Assembly (NCBI GenBank): GCA_921293015.1
Contig: OV121097.1
Location: 32,551,929 to 32,615,928, forward strand
Source: Phorcus lineatus
Lineage: Eukaryota; Mollusca; Gastropoda; Trochida; Trochidae
Direction of reading: 5' to 3'
Length of the DNA: 64,000 nt
The position numbers and the translations under genes are program-made. Below, in pieces: positions 11,706 to 23,200 of this stretch; position 1 is the first letter of the stretch, and the number at the start of each line of letters is the position of its first letter. The notes below the pieces were generated by a model. That model made no database searches, was not told the DNA's origin, and saw only the letters and a list, made by a program, of their open reading frames with translations.

Positions 11706-13009
11706 TTAAATGATCATAATTGTCAATCCAAGTATGATTTTCTACCAAGATCAGCCCTTCATATGTTGATTGCTGCAAAACCTAGTGTACGGTGTTTTCA
11801 AGCACATAAGGCAAAAAGCGACAATCGAAATAAAACAAATATCATTTAAAGTTAATTCTTAACTAACCCTTATTTACATTTATTTTCTTTCTTGATCATG
11901 TTGGTTTGGTGATTCAATTAAATACTCCCTAGTTCATTGCAAGAAAATCTCCAAACTTTGAAGTGGTCCATTTGATGGCGACTTTTGTGACATAACTTCT
12001 TTTCAAGCCCCTAAGAATTTGTGACATAGTTAAGGCATCTTAGGTTTTTTGGGCCAATTACAAAAGTTCAAAATACTGTATCATTTTTGAAAGCATAAAA
12101 AATTCCAAAAACAGAAAATAGTATCGTATGTTTCAAACTAGCCCTATGGTATATGTTTAGTTACTCATATGACGATTGAATAGAAGCTTTTCTTATGCAT
12201 TATTTAAGCATGCTTACTTCATTGACACCCCTTTCAGCATCATAAAGTTGTTGTTGTCTTGGGAATTGATATGTTCATATTTTTATGAGATCATTTCATT
12301 ATTGATATTTCACTGATATTTCACTGGGAGTTCACATTAGTTTAGACCTTATCACACCTCTTACAGAAATAGAACAAAGTCCATTCCACACAAAAATATG
12401 TATGCAAAAACAGAGCTCGCTCTGAAACTTCTAATAACTAATGGTCATGTTACAATATCGATAAATAGCTGCGTTTGTAAAATTTTCGGGATTCATACTT
12501 ATTCAAAGCCCGGTAATTTAAGCGTTTAAAACCTCCGGCTAACGCCGTCGGTTTTAAACTAAATTGGCGGTTGTTGAATAACAATGAATCCCTGAAATTT
12601 TACAAATGCAACTATCTATCTTCTAAATGGTTTACATTTATGCCTACTTTACTTATGTGACTTTGATTCCAAAAAAACAGCCTTCTGTTCATTTAAACAA
12701 GCACCTGCGTATTAACCATTTTGAGTGTACTTGACTAGATATATTTGATGAAAACAGTTGGTAAATATTCTATATAAACACAACCTTTAAGCTCATAGAA
12801 GTGTTGTTCTTAATGTCACGGAAACAGGTAACACTAACCTACTGACAATGTATCGCCTTAGCCACGCCTGACTAATACAGAGAAATATGATGTTCTAGCT
12901 TATATCGCAATAAGAGTGTTATGTTTTCAACTGATTCGAAAAATAAATCATAACCATTAACTTTACAGATTTGTGTATCTTTAAAAACCAAATCAAACGA
13001 AATCCTCAC

Positions 13010-13160
13010 CTAATCTGACCATTTTCAACTTTCTTTTCTTTCCATGCGGAAGAGAATACATCAGCTAGCGCCACCTTTTGAACTAGGAAAAGATAACTCT
13101 TATTCACGCGCTCTGGTTTTCCAACGAAAATAGTTTCAAACTTTATTAGGGTTCAACTCT
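13010..13160 (-). promoter_or_regulatory. promoter-proximal region and first exon of copy A
   Basis: On the minus strand this segment ends GAAAATGGTCAGATTAG|GTGAGG: a uORF ATG (13022-13020) followed by a splice donor. The same exon end and donor occur in the divergent copy at 16058-16071. Upstream matches with the other copy include GAGTTATCTTT, CTAG and GGCGCTAGCTGA, so promoter or 5' UTR sequence has been kept. No TATA box was convincing, and the transcription start cannot be read from sequence. Confidence 0.45.
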
Positions 13161-14041
13161 CAAAATAGAATATAATTCAAGAACTTTTTTCAAAAAGAGG
13201 TACAATATTCTTTTTAACTGTGTTGATATGTTATGAAACATTGAAGCACTGGCTTTAATTGCATATCACTTTTTTTCTAAAAACATGGAAAGATAATATA
13301 ATTCAGTAAATCCATTATTATTATCTGAAGGACAAAGTCTGACAAACTCTCTTACTTACTTCCTTACTTACGGATTGACTTACTTAAACCTCTTCGTTCC
13401 CTATTGAACATAAAGCTGGGGCAAAATTCCTCCCTTCCCCCTGTCTTGTTGTCTTGTTTGAATTCATGTACACTGCTGTTAATTTTTTTCTCTGTTGCAC
13501 TTCTGAAAGTAAACTGAGCTTCATGTAATTCTTGGCCTTCCTCGCTTTCTTCTTACAGGTGACAGCCACTTGAGAATCCTTCTTGGGGTCTGGGCTCATA
13601 TTAAAGACCTAAACCTTTATCTCCATTCATATTGTCTTGGATCATGTCTTTGCTGACACTGCACAAAACTACTCCTCAAGTTGCATCTTACATCAAGCTT
13701 TTGACAATCTCATTAAATCGAAATCGAAATGCTTCTCTACGTTACGCAAACATAGTCCGTAACTTGAGCCGTCAGTTTCACCTATAACATGATTCAAATC
13801 AGCCAATCAGCGAGATCACCCCGTATGCTAAGGTTACAGGCGATCACTTCTTCACCTGTGCATCACTGATGTTCAGCATTCGGAAGACGAAAACGTCCAA
13901 TTGATTTCTGGACATCGAGATATAACCATATCCGAAGGAATTATTGTACCTTGCTCGATTTGTTAGTAAAAAAGTTAAGTCGGAAGCTTTATGTTACGGA
14001 ACTGTAGAGGGGACATTGGACGACGTTTTATTCATGAATAT

Positions 14042-14134
14042 AAAGTCGTGGCCACGAGTTATCAAGTCGTCGCCTCGAGATACTAACTCGTGGCCTCGAA
14101 ACATTACGTCGTGGCTTCGTGATATTAAGTAAGT
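14042..14134. repeat. 21-bp tandem repeat, about 4.5 units
   Basis: Units follow the pattern AAGTCGTGGCCTCGAGATATT with substitutions. Each contains a small inner palindrome (GGCCACGAG or CCTCGAGA). It lies between the two divergent promoters, immediately left of the mariner fossil. Confidence 0.7.
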
Positions 14135-14135
14135 C

Positions 14136-14610
14136 GTGATCATGGAGACCGTTTTCTGGGATTCAAGGGGCGTGGTACTTAAAGACTATAAACCACCTAA
14201 ACTACATTAACAGTAGCTTACTATGCTAACTTGTTGAAGCAATTGAGAGTGACGATCAAGAAGAAGGGGCGCGGCATGTTGACTGCTGGAGTTATGCTTC
14301 TGCATGACAACGCTCCAGTGCACAAGAGCTGTATTGCACAGGCATCATTTCAACAATATGGCCATGAACAACTTAACCATCCCAGAAGCGACTTCTTTTT
14401 GTTTCGCAATTTAAATCACACTTGCGTGGTACAAGATTTGGTGATGATGATGAAGGACCAGTCAAAATACTTCTACGGAATTTGCATAGACAGTCTCAAA
14501 GACAAATGGGCAAAGTCCATCGAGGTCCAGTTAGAAATAAGGGAGAACATAAGTTCAATATCACAACTATTGGCTTCTGTTTTATATCCACTTTTATGAA
14601 CTTATTGACT
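14136..14610 (+). pseudogene. decayed Tc1/mariner-family (mariner) transposase
   Basis: The three catalytic-motif regions of a mariner transposase are readable but in different frames. VFWDSRGV (first Asp) is at about 14148. LLHDNAPVH (second Asp) is at about 14298, preceded by YYANLLKQLR and KKGRGMLTAGV. SDFFLF (third Asp) is at about 14389. The C-terminal GTRFGDDDE and GICIDSLKDKWAKSIEVQ pieces follow in two frames. Twenty-seven residues separate the second and third Asp. Mariner's usual 34 would be restored if the missing YSPDL-type loop (7 residues) were present, so I infer a 21-bp deletion. Several frameshifts mean it is inactive. Confidence 0.8.
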
Positions 14611-15279
14611 TCCCCTCGTAGGTCTCATCAATCAATGATAAAGACATTAAATCATATCTGTTGGTTCAAGCTAGAATTCAATCCCGAGAAATATCAATCA
14701 TAATTACCTTAGGGAAACAGGGCCAAAGTTTCAAAAACGAAAAGAGCATGTTGCGTTTTGACTAGTGAGAGAGAGAAAAAAAGGAGGAATTCAACAAAAT
14801 TCAGATATCATTGTGTCGTGTCACAAGGTCTGATGAAATTAACGTGGTTCCAGCCCCATTGGCTGGTGTGATCCTGCAATGTAAATGGAGCAGATCTGAA
14901 TGGATAATATACCGGCAGACAAATTATTACCTATGTTGCCTACTTGCACACCTATATATATATATAACCGATTACATTTGTATGACCTTTTGCACTTGTG
15001 AAAAAATATTTTATCAATCTTACTGATGTGGTTTTTAACAATAAGATCTCCTATCTTTAGGATGTGTCTTTGTTTTATTCATTATGTCACAGAGTCGGTA
15101 ATAACGACCTTACTTTGAATCCTTTGTTTGGTAAATGCTATTTTTTTTTACTATACTATACTATGTGCTTAACATTTAAGCAGATATTGTATAGGCACCT
15201 GGTTATCGGAGTACCGAATTAACAGGTTCTCTTTGATTTTGTACTTTTGTCTCTAGACTGCAGTGCTAAATGTTCCACA

Positions 15280-15450
15280 ATCGGAGATCCGCACCAAGAC
15301 TCTGGAATGATGTGTCAGACTTTGGAAGAATTTGGCCAAATTCACGAGCCTGGGATAATCTGCCAAAAAACTCATAGCCAACTACAGCACAAAATGCTTG
15401 CACTATTGCCTTTAAGAATTGAATTATCGGGAGAAATTTGATAAAACAAA
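15280..15450 (+). pseudogene. possible LINE C-terminal fragment
   Basis: One plus frame reads RSAPRLWNDVSDFG and then SRAWDNLPKNS followed by a stop. The 'SAP-x-LWN-x-LP' pattern is typical of the C-terminal end of non-LTR retrotransposon polyproteins. The fragment is very short and interrupted. Confidence 0.3.
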
Positions 15451-15939
15451 ATAGTTTTGTCTATGAGACTGTTTTAGGATTTAGTGCATATTTCTACTTT
15501 CCATTTCACTTTATTAAATTTGTTGATTACTGAAATGTTATTGAAACACCAAGTCACTCGATCACTCCATTTCTATTTTATTTTAGAGTTAGATAGAGGA
15601 TACGATCGAATTCACTTTTGCTTTCCATTGATGCAATGAATCCATGTTATTCTTTACAATAGCTGCAGTTGCTTCGCCAAAATAGGCTTTTTGATACCCT
15701 GGCGTCGCCTAAACTCGATGACACTAGGGGAAGAGGATATTGCTTACCTACTGTTGTGCAGCTATCTTTACAAATAATCTGCAGTCAAAATTGAAATAGA
15801 CATAACCAGGAATCGACCTCGAAGGCAGTGTTTTGATATTTTAGAATTTCAACGCAGGTGGAAAGTAAATAATGATAGTCCTTTAAAATATCAATTCTTA
15901 GATTAATTGGAGATATGAACCCTGTACCAAATATTCTCA

Positions 15940-16070
15940 AACTGTTTCCGTTGGAGACCCAAAATACTTGGTTACGAGTTATCTTTCCTAGCTCCGATAG
16001 ACGGCGCTAGCTGAACCATTCACTTCCGCTTAGAATTGCAGGGAAATAGTGTTGAAAATGGTCAGATTAG
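15940..16070 (+). promoter_or_regulatory. promoter-proximal region and first exon of copy B
   Basis: The segment ends GAAAATGGTCAGATTAG|GTAAGG (ATG at 16058, donor at 16071), mirroring 13010-13022 on the other strand. Shared upstream words (GAGTTATCTTT, GGCGCTAGCTGA, CTTCCGC) show that the two genes kept related 5' ends after inverted duplication. No upstream ATG lies in the ~45 bases before the uORF. Confidence 0.45.
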
Positions 16071-17278
16071 GTAAGGAACAAGTTTGCTATATTATTTTTA
16101 CAGATGCAAACATCGAAAAGCTAAAGATCTATTATTTTATTTGTTTGAGGTGAAAAAGCAACAATCATATAATGCGTTGTTGCGCTAGTAGTAGTGCTGT
16201 TTCTTTGTACAGTAGACCGGCTCAGAGCGTTTCATTTACATTTACATTTAGGCCTACCTGTTTATGTGCAAATACCCAGTAGGGTAAAGTTTCGCAGCTT
16301 TGATATATCCTCGATTAATCGATATTTCCTTACCTTCAGAATCAAATAGGATTTATTTTCAATAAATGCATGTCTCAATTTCACAACAAATCTACAACGT
16401 TTACAGTTGAAGATCTAGATGATATAACTCTCGCTGTGACTAAATCAGGTACAATCCTCTATCGGTAACAGCAGAGTGTAGTACAGCGTAGGGGAACTGA
16501 TAAGTAAGAAAAAATTATCTTCTGCAGCAGATCCAGAATTTACAAAGGTGAAAGGAGAATTCGAATTATATTGTAGCCATCAGGAAATAATCTTATTTTT
16601 GACCACTTTTGTTTACTTAGCAAACTTAAGATCTTACAACGACCAAGACTTGCAAGTCCAGGCAAGGACACTTTCGATGAATCAGATAGGTTGCGCACAA
16701 CACTCTCAGTGACCTTCCCAAACTAAGAACAATTGCAAACTCTGATACAACAGATTTTTAAATGCTGTGTGGTATAATTTGGTGACATTTTTGGTCACTT
16801 CATGCTGAATGCCACCTGAGCAGAGTGGTCCAGTGGGGTACAACAACTAAATGAGCAAATGTAGATCTTATTCTAATTAAAAAATAAATGTAGGTTATAA
16901 ATTTTGCTTGATCTTTGTAGCTTCATAATATTAATTTAATGATTAACTTGCTTTTATATAAGCTCCTTGATCGTAAAATGGTTTGATCATCATGTTTTTA
17001 TAAGGACAAGAAATTTCTTAATTTTCCTATGGCTATTGTAACATAATGACTTTTTAAAAGTAATTATGTTCATATATTGATTGAATTTGATATCTACTTT
17101 GAGAATATATTTAATTTTGTTCTTTGGGTAAGAAGTAACTATTGATTGAAAATCGACAAACTGATTATTTGTTTGATTGGTGTATCACAATTAGATATGG
17201 CTGTTTGTGAAAGAATTGTTTGAAAGGTTTGTATGCTATTACCATACCTAACCTGATTTTCTATTTCTCAATCTACAG

Positions 17279-17407
17279 GCTCCCGCTGAAACTGACGATA
17301 TTGAGTTGTACTGCCTGTTGGGTTCAAGATCAGACCTTGTCAGACGTCTGATCTTAAACTATCAGCTGTCATCTTAGCTTCAACAATATCCCTTGACTAT
17401 ATTTGAG
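17279..17407 (+). promoter_or_regulatory. second 5' non-coding exon of copy B, with uORF stop
   Basis: Acceptor CTACAG and donor TTTGAG|GTAACT match copy A. Spliced to the first exon it gives a uORF MVRLGSR followed by TGA at 17287-17289. There is no further ATG before the main start at 20260. Confidence 0.5.
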
Positions 17408-17465
17408 GTAACTGCACTTACTGTAAGACAAAATGTTTTCCGCAGTTCTTGTGCCGTCAAAAGGC

Positions 17466-17549
17466 GGCAGGAGACAAGCGGGGTTGATCTACAGTGAGTT
17501 CAGGTTGGCTTGACAGAAGCCTTGGCTGCTTGTGATTGACACATTGGTA
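17466..17549 (+). other. 84-nt block identical in both NKRF-like copies (copy B side)
   Basis: This is the inverted partner of 10456-10539, located 59 bases after the donor of the second 5' exon. The near flanks, out to about 17.72 kb, are alignable but diverged. Candidates are an intron-hosted RNA, a splicing enhancer or a gene-conversion tract. Confidence 0.6.
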
Positions 17550-17724
17550 CCTATTGTGAGATGACAAATTGCTGTAACTTACTTAAGACTTTATTTTGGT
17601 GCAGTGTCACTAAATAATTGCACCAAGGACAACAATTAATTTTAGTCAATGCCATTTCTTTACCAGTCAATCTAATATATACCATTAAGGGCTTTGTTCC
17701 ATAAGGCAAATTGTTGAACTACAA

Positions 17725-20235
17725 TCATTCACTGCAACTTTAAAAGATAATGTTGATTGATTGTAGTGGTCAGTATTCCTCGTAGGAAAAAATATAGCTG
17801 AAATACTTGAGATGAAGTCATTTCTAAACTGAAAGCTATATTCTTGAAAAAAAACACCATAATAGTAGTAGGGTTTTGGTTGCTTTAAAATAAATTGTAG
17901 CATCAGGTTTCTTTTGAAAACGTTTTTGGAATACTTAGTCCCAAGGACCCAAAAGATTCTGTATATGTTAAAAGAGTCACTATTTCTCAAGCAACGAAGT
18001 TTAACATTCAGATTACAAAACAAATTTTAGTGTTAAAATTTATGTTCAATCTAAAGTGTTCAAACTCAGATATCATTATTGGTTTAATTATTGTCAGTGA
18101 ATAAAATTATGTTTATCATGCGAGTCTCTTCTTATGCAATGAGACCTGCCCATGTCTGGTGTGAAAAATAATTAAAATAGTTGCATAATGTTTGGATTCA
18201 GGAAAATATTTGTTCAAGTGACTCATGTCTTTAGTACATATAAATGTGTATCAGTATGTTAGAAAATCCAAATGAGTCACACCTGTCCCTCTTGTTTTAG
18301 ATGCAAAAAGACTAAAAAAAGTTATTTCCAGGATACAGATTACTTGGCTAATTTATTTATTTATTTGGTGACCCTTTGACTTTGACACGTGACCTTAATA
18401 GATACTGCCCCTGTTCCTCCTTAAATGGTATATTGTTTGCAGCTTCATTAGCCATTAGAGCCAATGGCTCTATTTTTGGAGGTAAACACTTCTTTTTAGT
18501 TTGTAAGTTAAAAAAGAAAAAAGGTAACCTGTTTTGAATGGACTAAGTTATTCAAAGTAGTTCCAGCTGTCGCAATCTCACAATAGAAACCATTGTTCCA
18601 CGTTTCATAGATACTACCAAGATTCTCTTTCAATATGGTCTAACAAAATTGATGATTTACTTTAACTTTGAATCATATGAATTCAAAATATCAGAATCTC
18701 GAGATTGCACTGTCCCATCCTTAGTCATCCAGGGCTTAAAGTTACGATACTGTATACATACATGGGACTTTTGCATCAGGTGTACTTGTACTCAAATTAC
18801 TTGGCATGACTCTTTATATGAAACATGAAACCAATGAAACTTGAAGATAGAAACAAGTGAAGGTAACAATTGCTGTGAGTGAGTACTTTTCAGTGCAATC
18901 TCAAGTTTTGTATTTGAGCGTAACCAGGAAACCTTCCCTCCATGAAAGTGGAAACTAAAACCTAGAATTGCAAGCCAATATCCCAATTGCAGTCCCTGTA
19001 GGGTGTTGCAACATGTCTTTTGAGAGCCACACATGTTTGTAATGTAAATGTTTCATTGGCTTTCCAAATCAAGGGTCAAGGATGGGTAATTTGAGTACAG
19101 ATTTTCTTGATGAAATGTCCTAGGGTTGATTAAGTAAAGGGTATCGGAATGTTTAACCCTGGGTATTAAACTGAGGATGGAGCTTCCTGAACATACCTTC
19201 ACTTACGTAGCCCAGGTGTTTGATTTAAATGTTAACATAAATTTACTATTGGAAATAAAACAAAACATAAAGTTCAAGGGAAGTCTTATTGACATAAATA
19301 TAAAAAAATATGTCAATCATGCTATTCATATGACATGCCATTCATGGTAAGTTAACTAAAGATATATGTAGATATATAGATAAAACCAAAGAGTAGACAA
19401 GATTTAAGCTAATAAAAGTTGTACACACCAAAGAAAATGTCATCTGTGTTTATTGGCTGTTGACTAATTTGTTGTCAATGGTTGAGAAACTTGTTCAAAA
19501 TATTTAGGAATTTTGATCATTTTATGAAGGAGAATCTTGAAATGTCTTTCTGTTTAGGAGTTTTCATGATACATTTTCTGTATGGTGAAATCTCTTAACT
19601 TTGAAAAGCTTTAAAATCTTTCTTTTATGAATGGAGAGGAGATCACGATTTTGTTTTGACAGTCAATTTAAAAAGGTAAATCTTGTATTTATCTCGTTAT
19701 TGTTATGTAGCTTGTTATTAAGAAAACTTTTTCACCTACATAGTCAATAAACCTGTAATTTTTGCTTTCAAAAATATTTAATACCCCTGAAGGAATGAGA
19801 TTTTAGATTTCTAAATTCAATCAATCCTCTGTAAAAGAAGGAAATTTTACGTGGCATCTAGGGTAAAATTGTGGATTGATACTTTCAATCTGAAAATTTC
19901 AGTGTAAGAAGTGATATTTAGTGTTCCATTATCCTAACATTTGCATTTGTTTTTTCTATTCTTAGAGTCACATGATAATATTGATGATTAATTTTCAAAT
20001 TTTGCATTAAGATTAATTTATTGGAATTCAAATACTTATCTTTTATATTATTTCCAGATCTATTGAAAAAATTTCTGAAGTCATCTTTCATCTTGAAAAC
20101 TGTCCGTCTGGTCAATACAAAGTGATCAATACAGACAACATGAATTTTTTTCAAACTATATAATCTTGTGATATTCTTTTATATGGAGGCATATGAATTA
20201 TGTTCGTTTATTTAATCTTTCCTATGTTTTCTTTA
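17725..20235 (+). other. long 5' intron part of copy B, no gene seen
   Basis: AT-rich intron with a short ATTT microsatellite near 18.35 kb and no recognisable mobile element. The minus-strand frames at 17685-18023, 18792-19034 and 19918-20154 show no family features and appear incidental. Confidence 0.4.
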
Positions 20236-20259
20236 AGGTATTTCTGAGTTGGCCCAGCC

Positions 20260-23200
20260 ATGTATGCAGGAGGCCGGAGAGGGTTCAGTGAGATGGGCGG
20301 GATGGATGACCCATACAGTATCAAGAAGCGGAAGACTGAAACTATTTGGGATGATTCAGGCTATTCAAACCCGATGCAACCACTTCCTCCTCCTCCGCCA
20401 TTCCCTTATGCAGCTGACGGATCTGCCAACATGACAGGAATTTACAACCAAAGTGTAAAGGCTGACAGTTCCTGGAATGTGATGCAGGGGTACGACACCA
20501 CGGCTGCTAGCCAAACAGCGCCCTCTGGTGGCTGGGTTGGAGGGGCAGACACTTGGGGCGATTATGACTCCAGTTCCGGTTATGGGGCTTCAAATTTCTC
20601 TTCAAACTTCTCAGGGGGAGGAGGATTCAATGTGGGAGGGTCAAACTGGGGAGGTGGAGGGGGAAGAGGACGAGGAAACAGGGGGAGGGGCAACTCCCGT
20701 GGGGGAAGAGGAAAGCAGTTTCATTTTGGTAACTCTGATTCATCTGCAGACTTCTCTGATGACATGGCTCTCATCAAAGAAGCAGAGATGCAGTATATGA
20801 AGCAAGGAACAGTGGACTTTGATAAGATAAAGAAGGCTTTGCAGATGGTCAGCCAGCAGTCCGACGGGGGGATGGGAAGAAGAGGTGGAGGGAGGGGTGG
20901 GCGGGGCAGAGGAGGGGGAGGAGGAAACTGGAATCAAGGTCAAGGATATGGGGGTTATCAGAACTTTTCTGGGAGAGGAGGTGGTCACTTGAAGACAACA
21001 CCTTACGACAAAGCTGCTGGATTTGGTAAGAGTCTTCATGAACTTGTATGAAAGAATAACCTAGAGAAACCACACTTGGCATGTTCATAACTCATTTTAT
21101 AGAGACATCTTAACCCTTAAGTTGCTGAATATTATTTTGACCAGTTTTGCCCCCGTGGCTGAATTTTCCAGCACTCGCCTCGCTACCGTTATAGCGCAAT
21201 TAGCCCCTGTGGCCGAATTTTCCAGCGCCGCCAGATGCGACCGTTTTAACAACATATGGCGTGTTTACATGGCGAAATACGGACATTATCGTCGTTTTAT
21301 ACAAAGCTAGTCGGCGAATCCCGTGTTACAAATGGATGATACTTACTTGACACTTTGAATGAAATTTCTATCACCCCTGGAACGGTTTCTACAACTGAAG
21401 TAAACTTGTTTTCAATTCGGGCGCCGTAACTCAATAAATTCCAAGAGCGCATGCGCGAAATCAAAACGAAACTAAAGATGAATAGTTCCTCTTCACATCG
21501 ATATAAACATTATTTTTATAATATGTTTAGAACGAATTTTACAAAATTTTAAAAATTGTCTTCATTTCAAAAATTATAAAATCATTTAATCACTGAGTGC
21601 ACACATGCAAATTATATACGGAATTGAAGCTAATTTCTTGCTCTATATTTCACGATAAATTTTATTACGATACGCCATCCTAAACGAAAGATATAAATTA
21701 CGAAAACAGGGTAGTGATAAATCCCGATAACGCTCTGACCCCCACAGTAATATTACTAAGCTAATAGCCCCGGGCAAACGCACACGCTCAGCGCGTGCAG
21801 GCGGGGTATCCCCGTTGAAACATACACTCACACACAATATAAATTGTCTTTATTTCCAACTTTATAAATCATGTTATTCGCTTTGTATACATGCAAATTA
21901 TATATGGAATTGAAGGCAATTTATTCTTCTTTACGAAGAAATAAATCATAACAATCTTTTGCACTGTAATTAGAAGTTATTACCAACGAAACGTGGGTAT
22001 AGCTAGTAATAAATTCTTTGATAATCGCCTTACCGCAACATATGTCGCATCGTTTCCACACGTTTTATTTTGATGCAAATATGGGCAAATTACACATGAA
22101 AATGAAGGCATTTCTTTCTGCTTTACGATGATATGAAAATAATAAATATGTACCACTGGGTTTGGAATATATAAAGTTTGCAAAGATGGTACCCTCGGGT
22201 ATTTTAGAACAGATTTTGATAATTGCGACATCACTAACCGCTCCTTTATTGTCTAATTGTAATTTGCAAATTTTATATAGAATTGAAGACGATCCTTTCC
22301 TCTTTATTGTGATATAAAAATGTCGATAATGCGCTCTGCCGTTAAATGGATAGGAAGTGTAAAAAGCAGTTGAAAATAAATCGCTTCTCGGTAAACAAAA
22401 TATGAATAGAGAAATTGCCTGTTTGTGCGATGCGCGCCGGGTCCTTTCTGATTTTCTTGTACATACCAATTTTACATGGCAATAAAGATTATCCTTTTCT
22501 CTATATTTTGATATATGAAATTGCAAAATTTACCGAGAAGTTTATGTGATATAAAGTGCGAGAAAATGGTAAAAACGTAAAGAATATACAAAAGTCACAA
22601 TTTTGCGGAACTTGCTGTATCTTTATTCTATATGGTGTATATAATTTTTTTATATCAAATCGAAGACAATTATTCCTTCTTTATCACGATGTAATCAATT
22701 TCAAAATACGCCTAGCTGTTGAGAAGATATGAGCGAAAGAAAGGCACATGTCAAAATCGCCGTTCAGTTTACATGATTTGAATCGAGAAATTAGCTTTTT
22801 GTGCGGCGCTTGCTGTGTCTTTATTTATTATCGCGCATGTACACATTTTACATGGAAAGAAAGACAATCTTTCTCTCTGTCTTTTGATATAAAAATTGTC
22901 AAAATACGTTGAGCACATCATGTAAAAATTGGTGTGACAAAATGGTGTAAAACTAAAAATATGTAAAAATCACCTTTTTTGCGGCACATGCTGTATCTTC
23001 AATTCAGGTAGCGTAGTTACGTATTTTATATTGAATTGAAGACAATTTTCTGCTCTTTCAAATGATCCAACCGGTATTGAAATCCGCCCAAGGGTTCAGA
23101 GCATAGGGCGTGCAATATAAGGTTGTACGTTTGGTGTGAGTGGAGGCTTGTAAGCAAACGATAGCACGCGCGGGGCGGTAAGCTCGTGCGAGAGGGTAGA

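Noticed and set aside
14231..14599. 122-codon ORF as a host gene
   Set aside because: It is a stretch of mariner transposase with neighbouring pieces in other frames.
17408..17560. The conserved 84-nt intronic block as a box C/D or H/ACA snoRNA
   Set aside because: On the sense strand I found no RTGATGA/CTGA pair. An AGACAA H-box-like word is present, but the hairpins on either side do not pair well and the ACA is badly placed. I left it as an unexplained block.
20740..21088. Minus-strand ORFs over the Gly-rich exon of copy B
   Set aside because: Shadows of the G-rich coding strand, with no splice context or domain.
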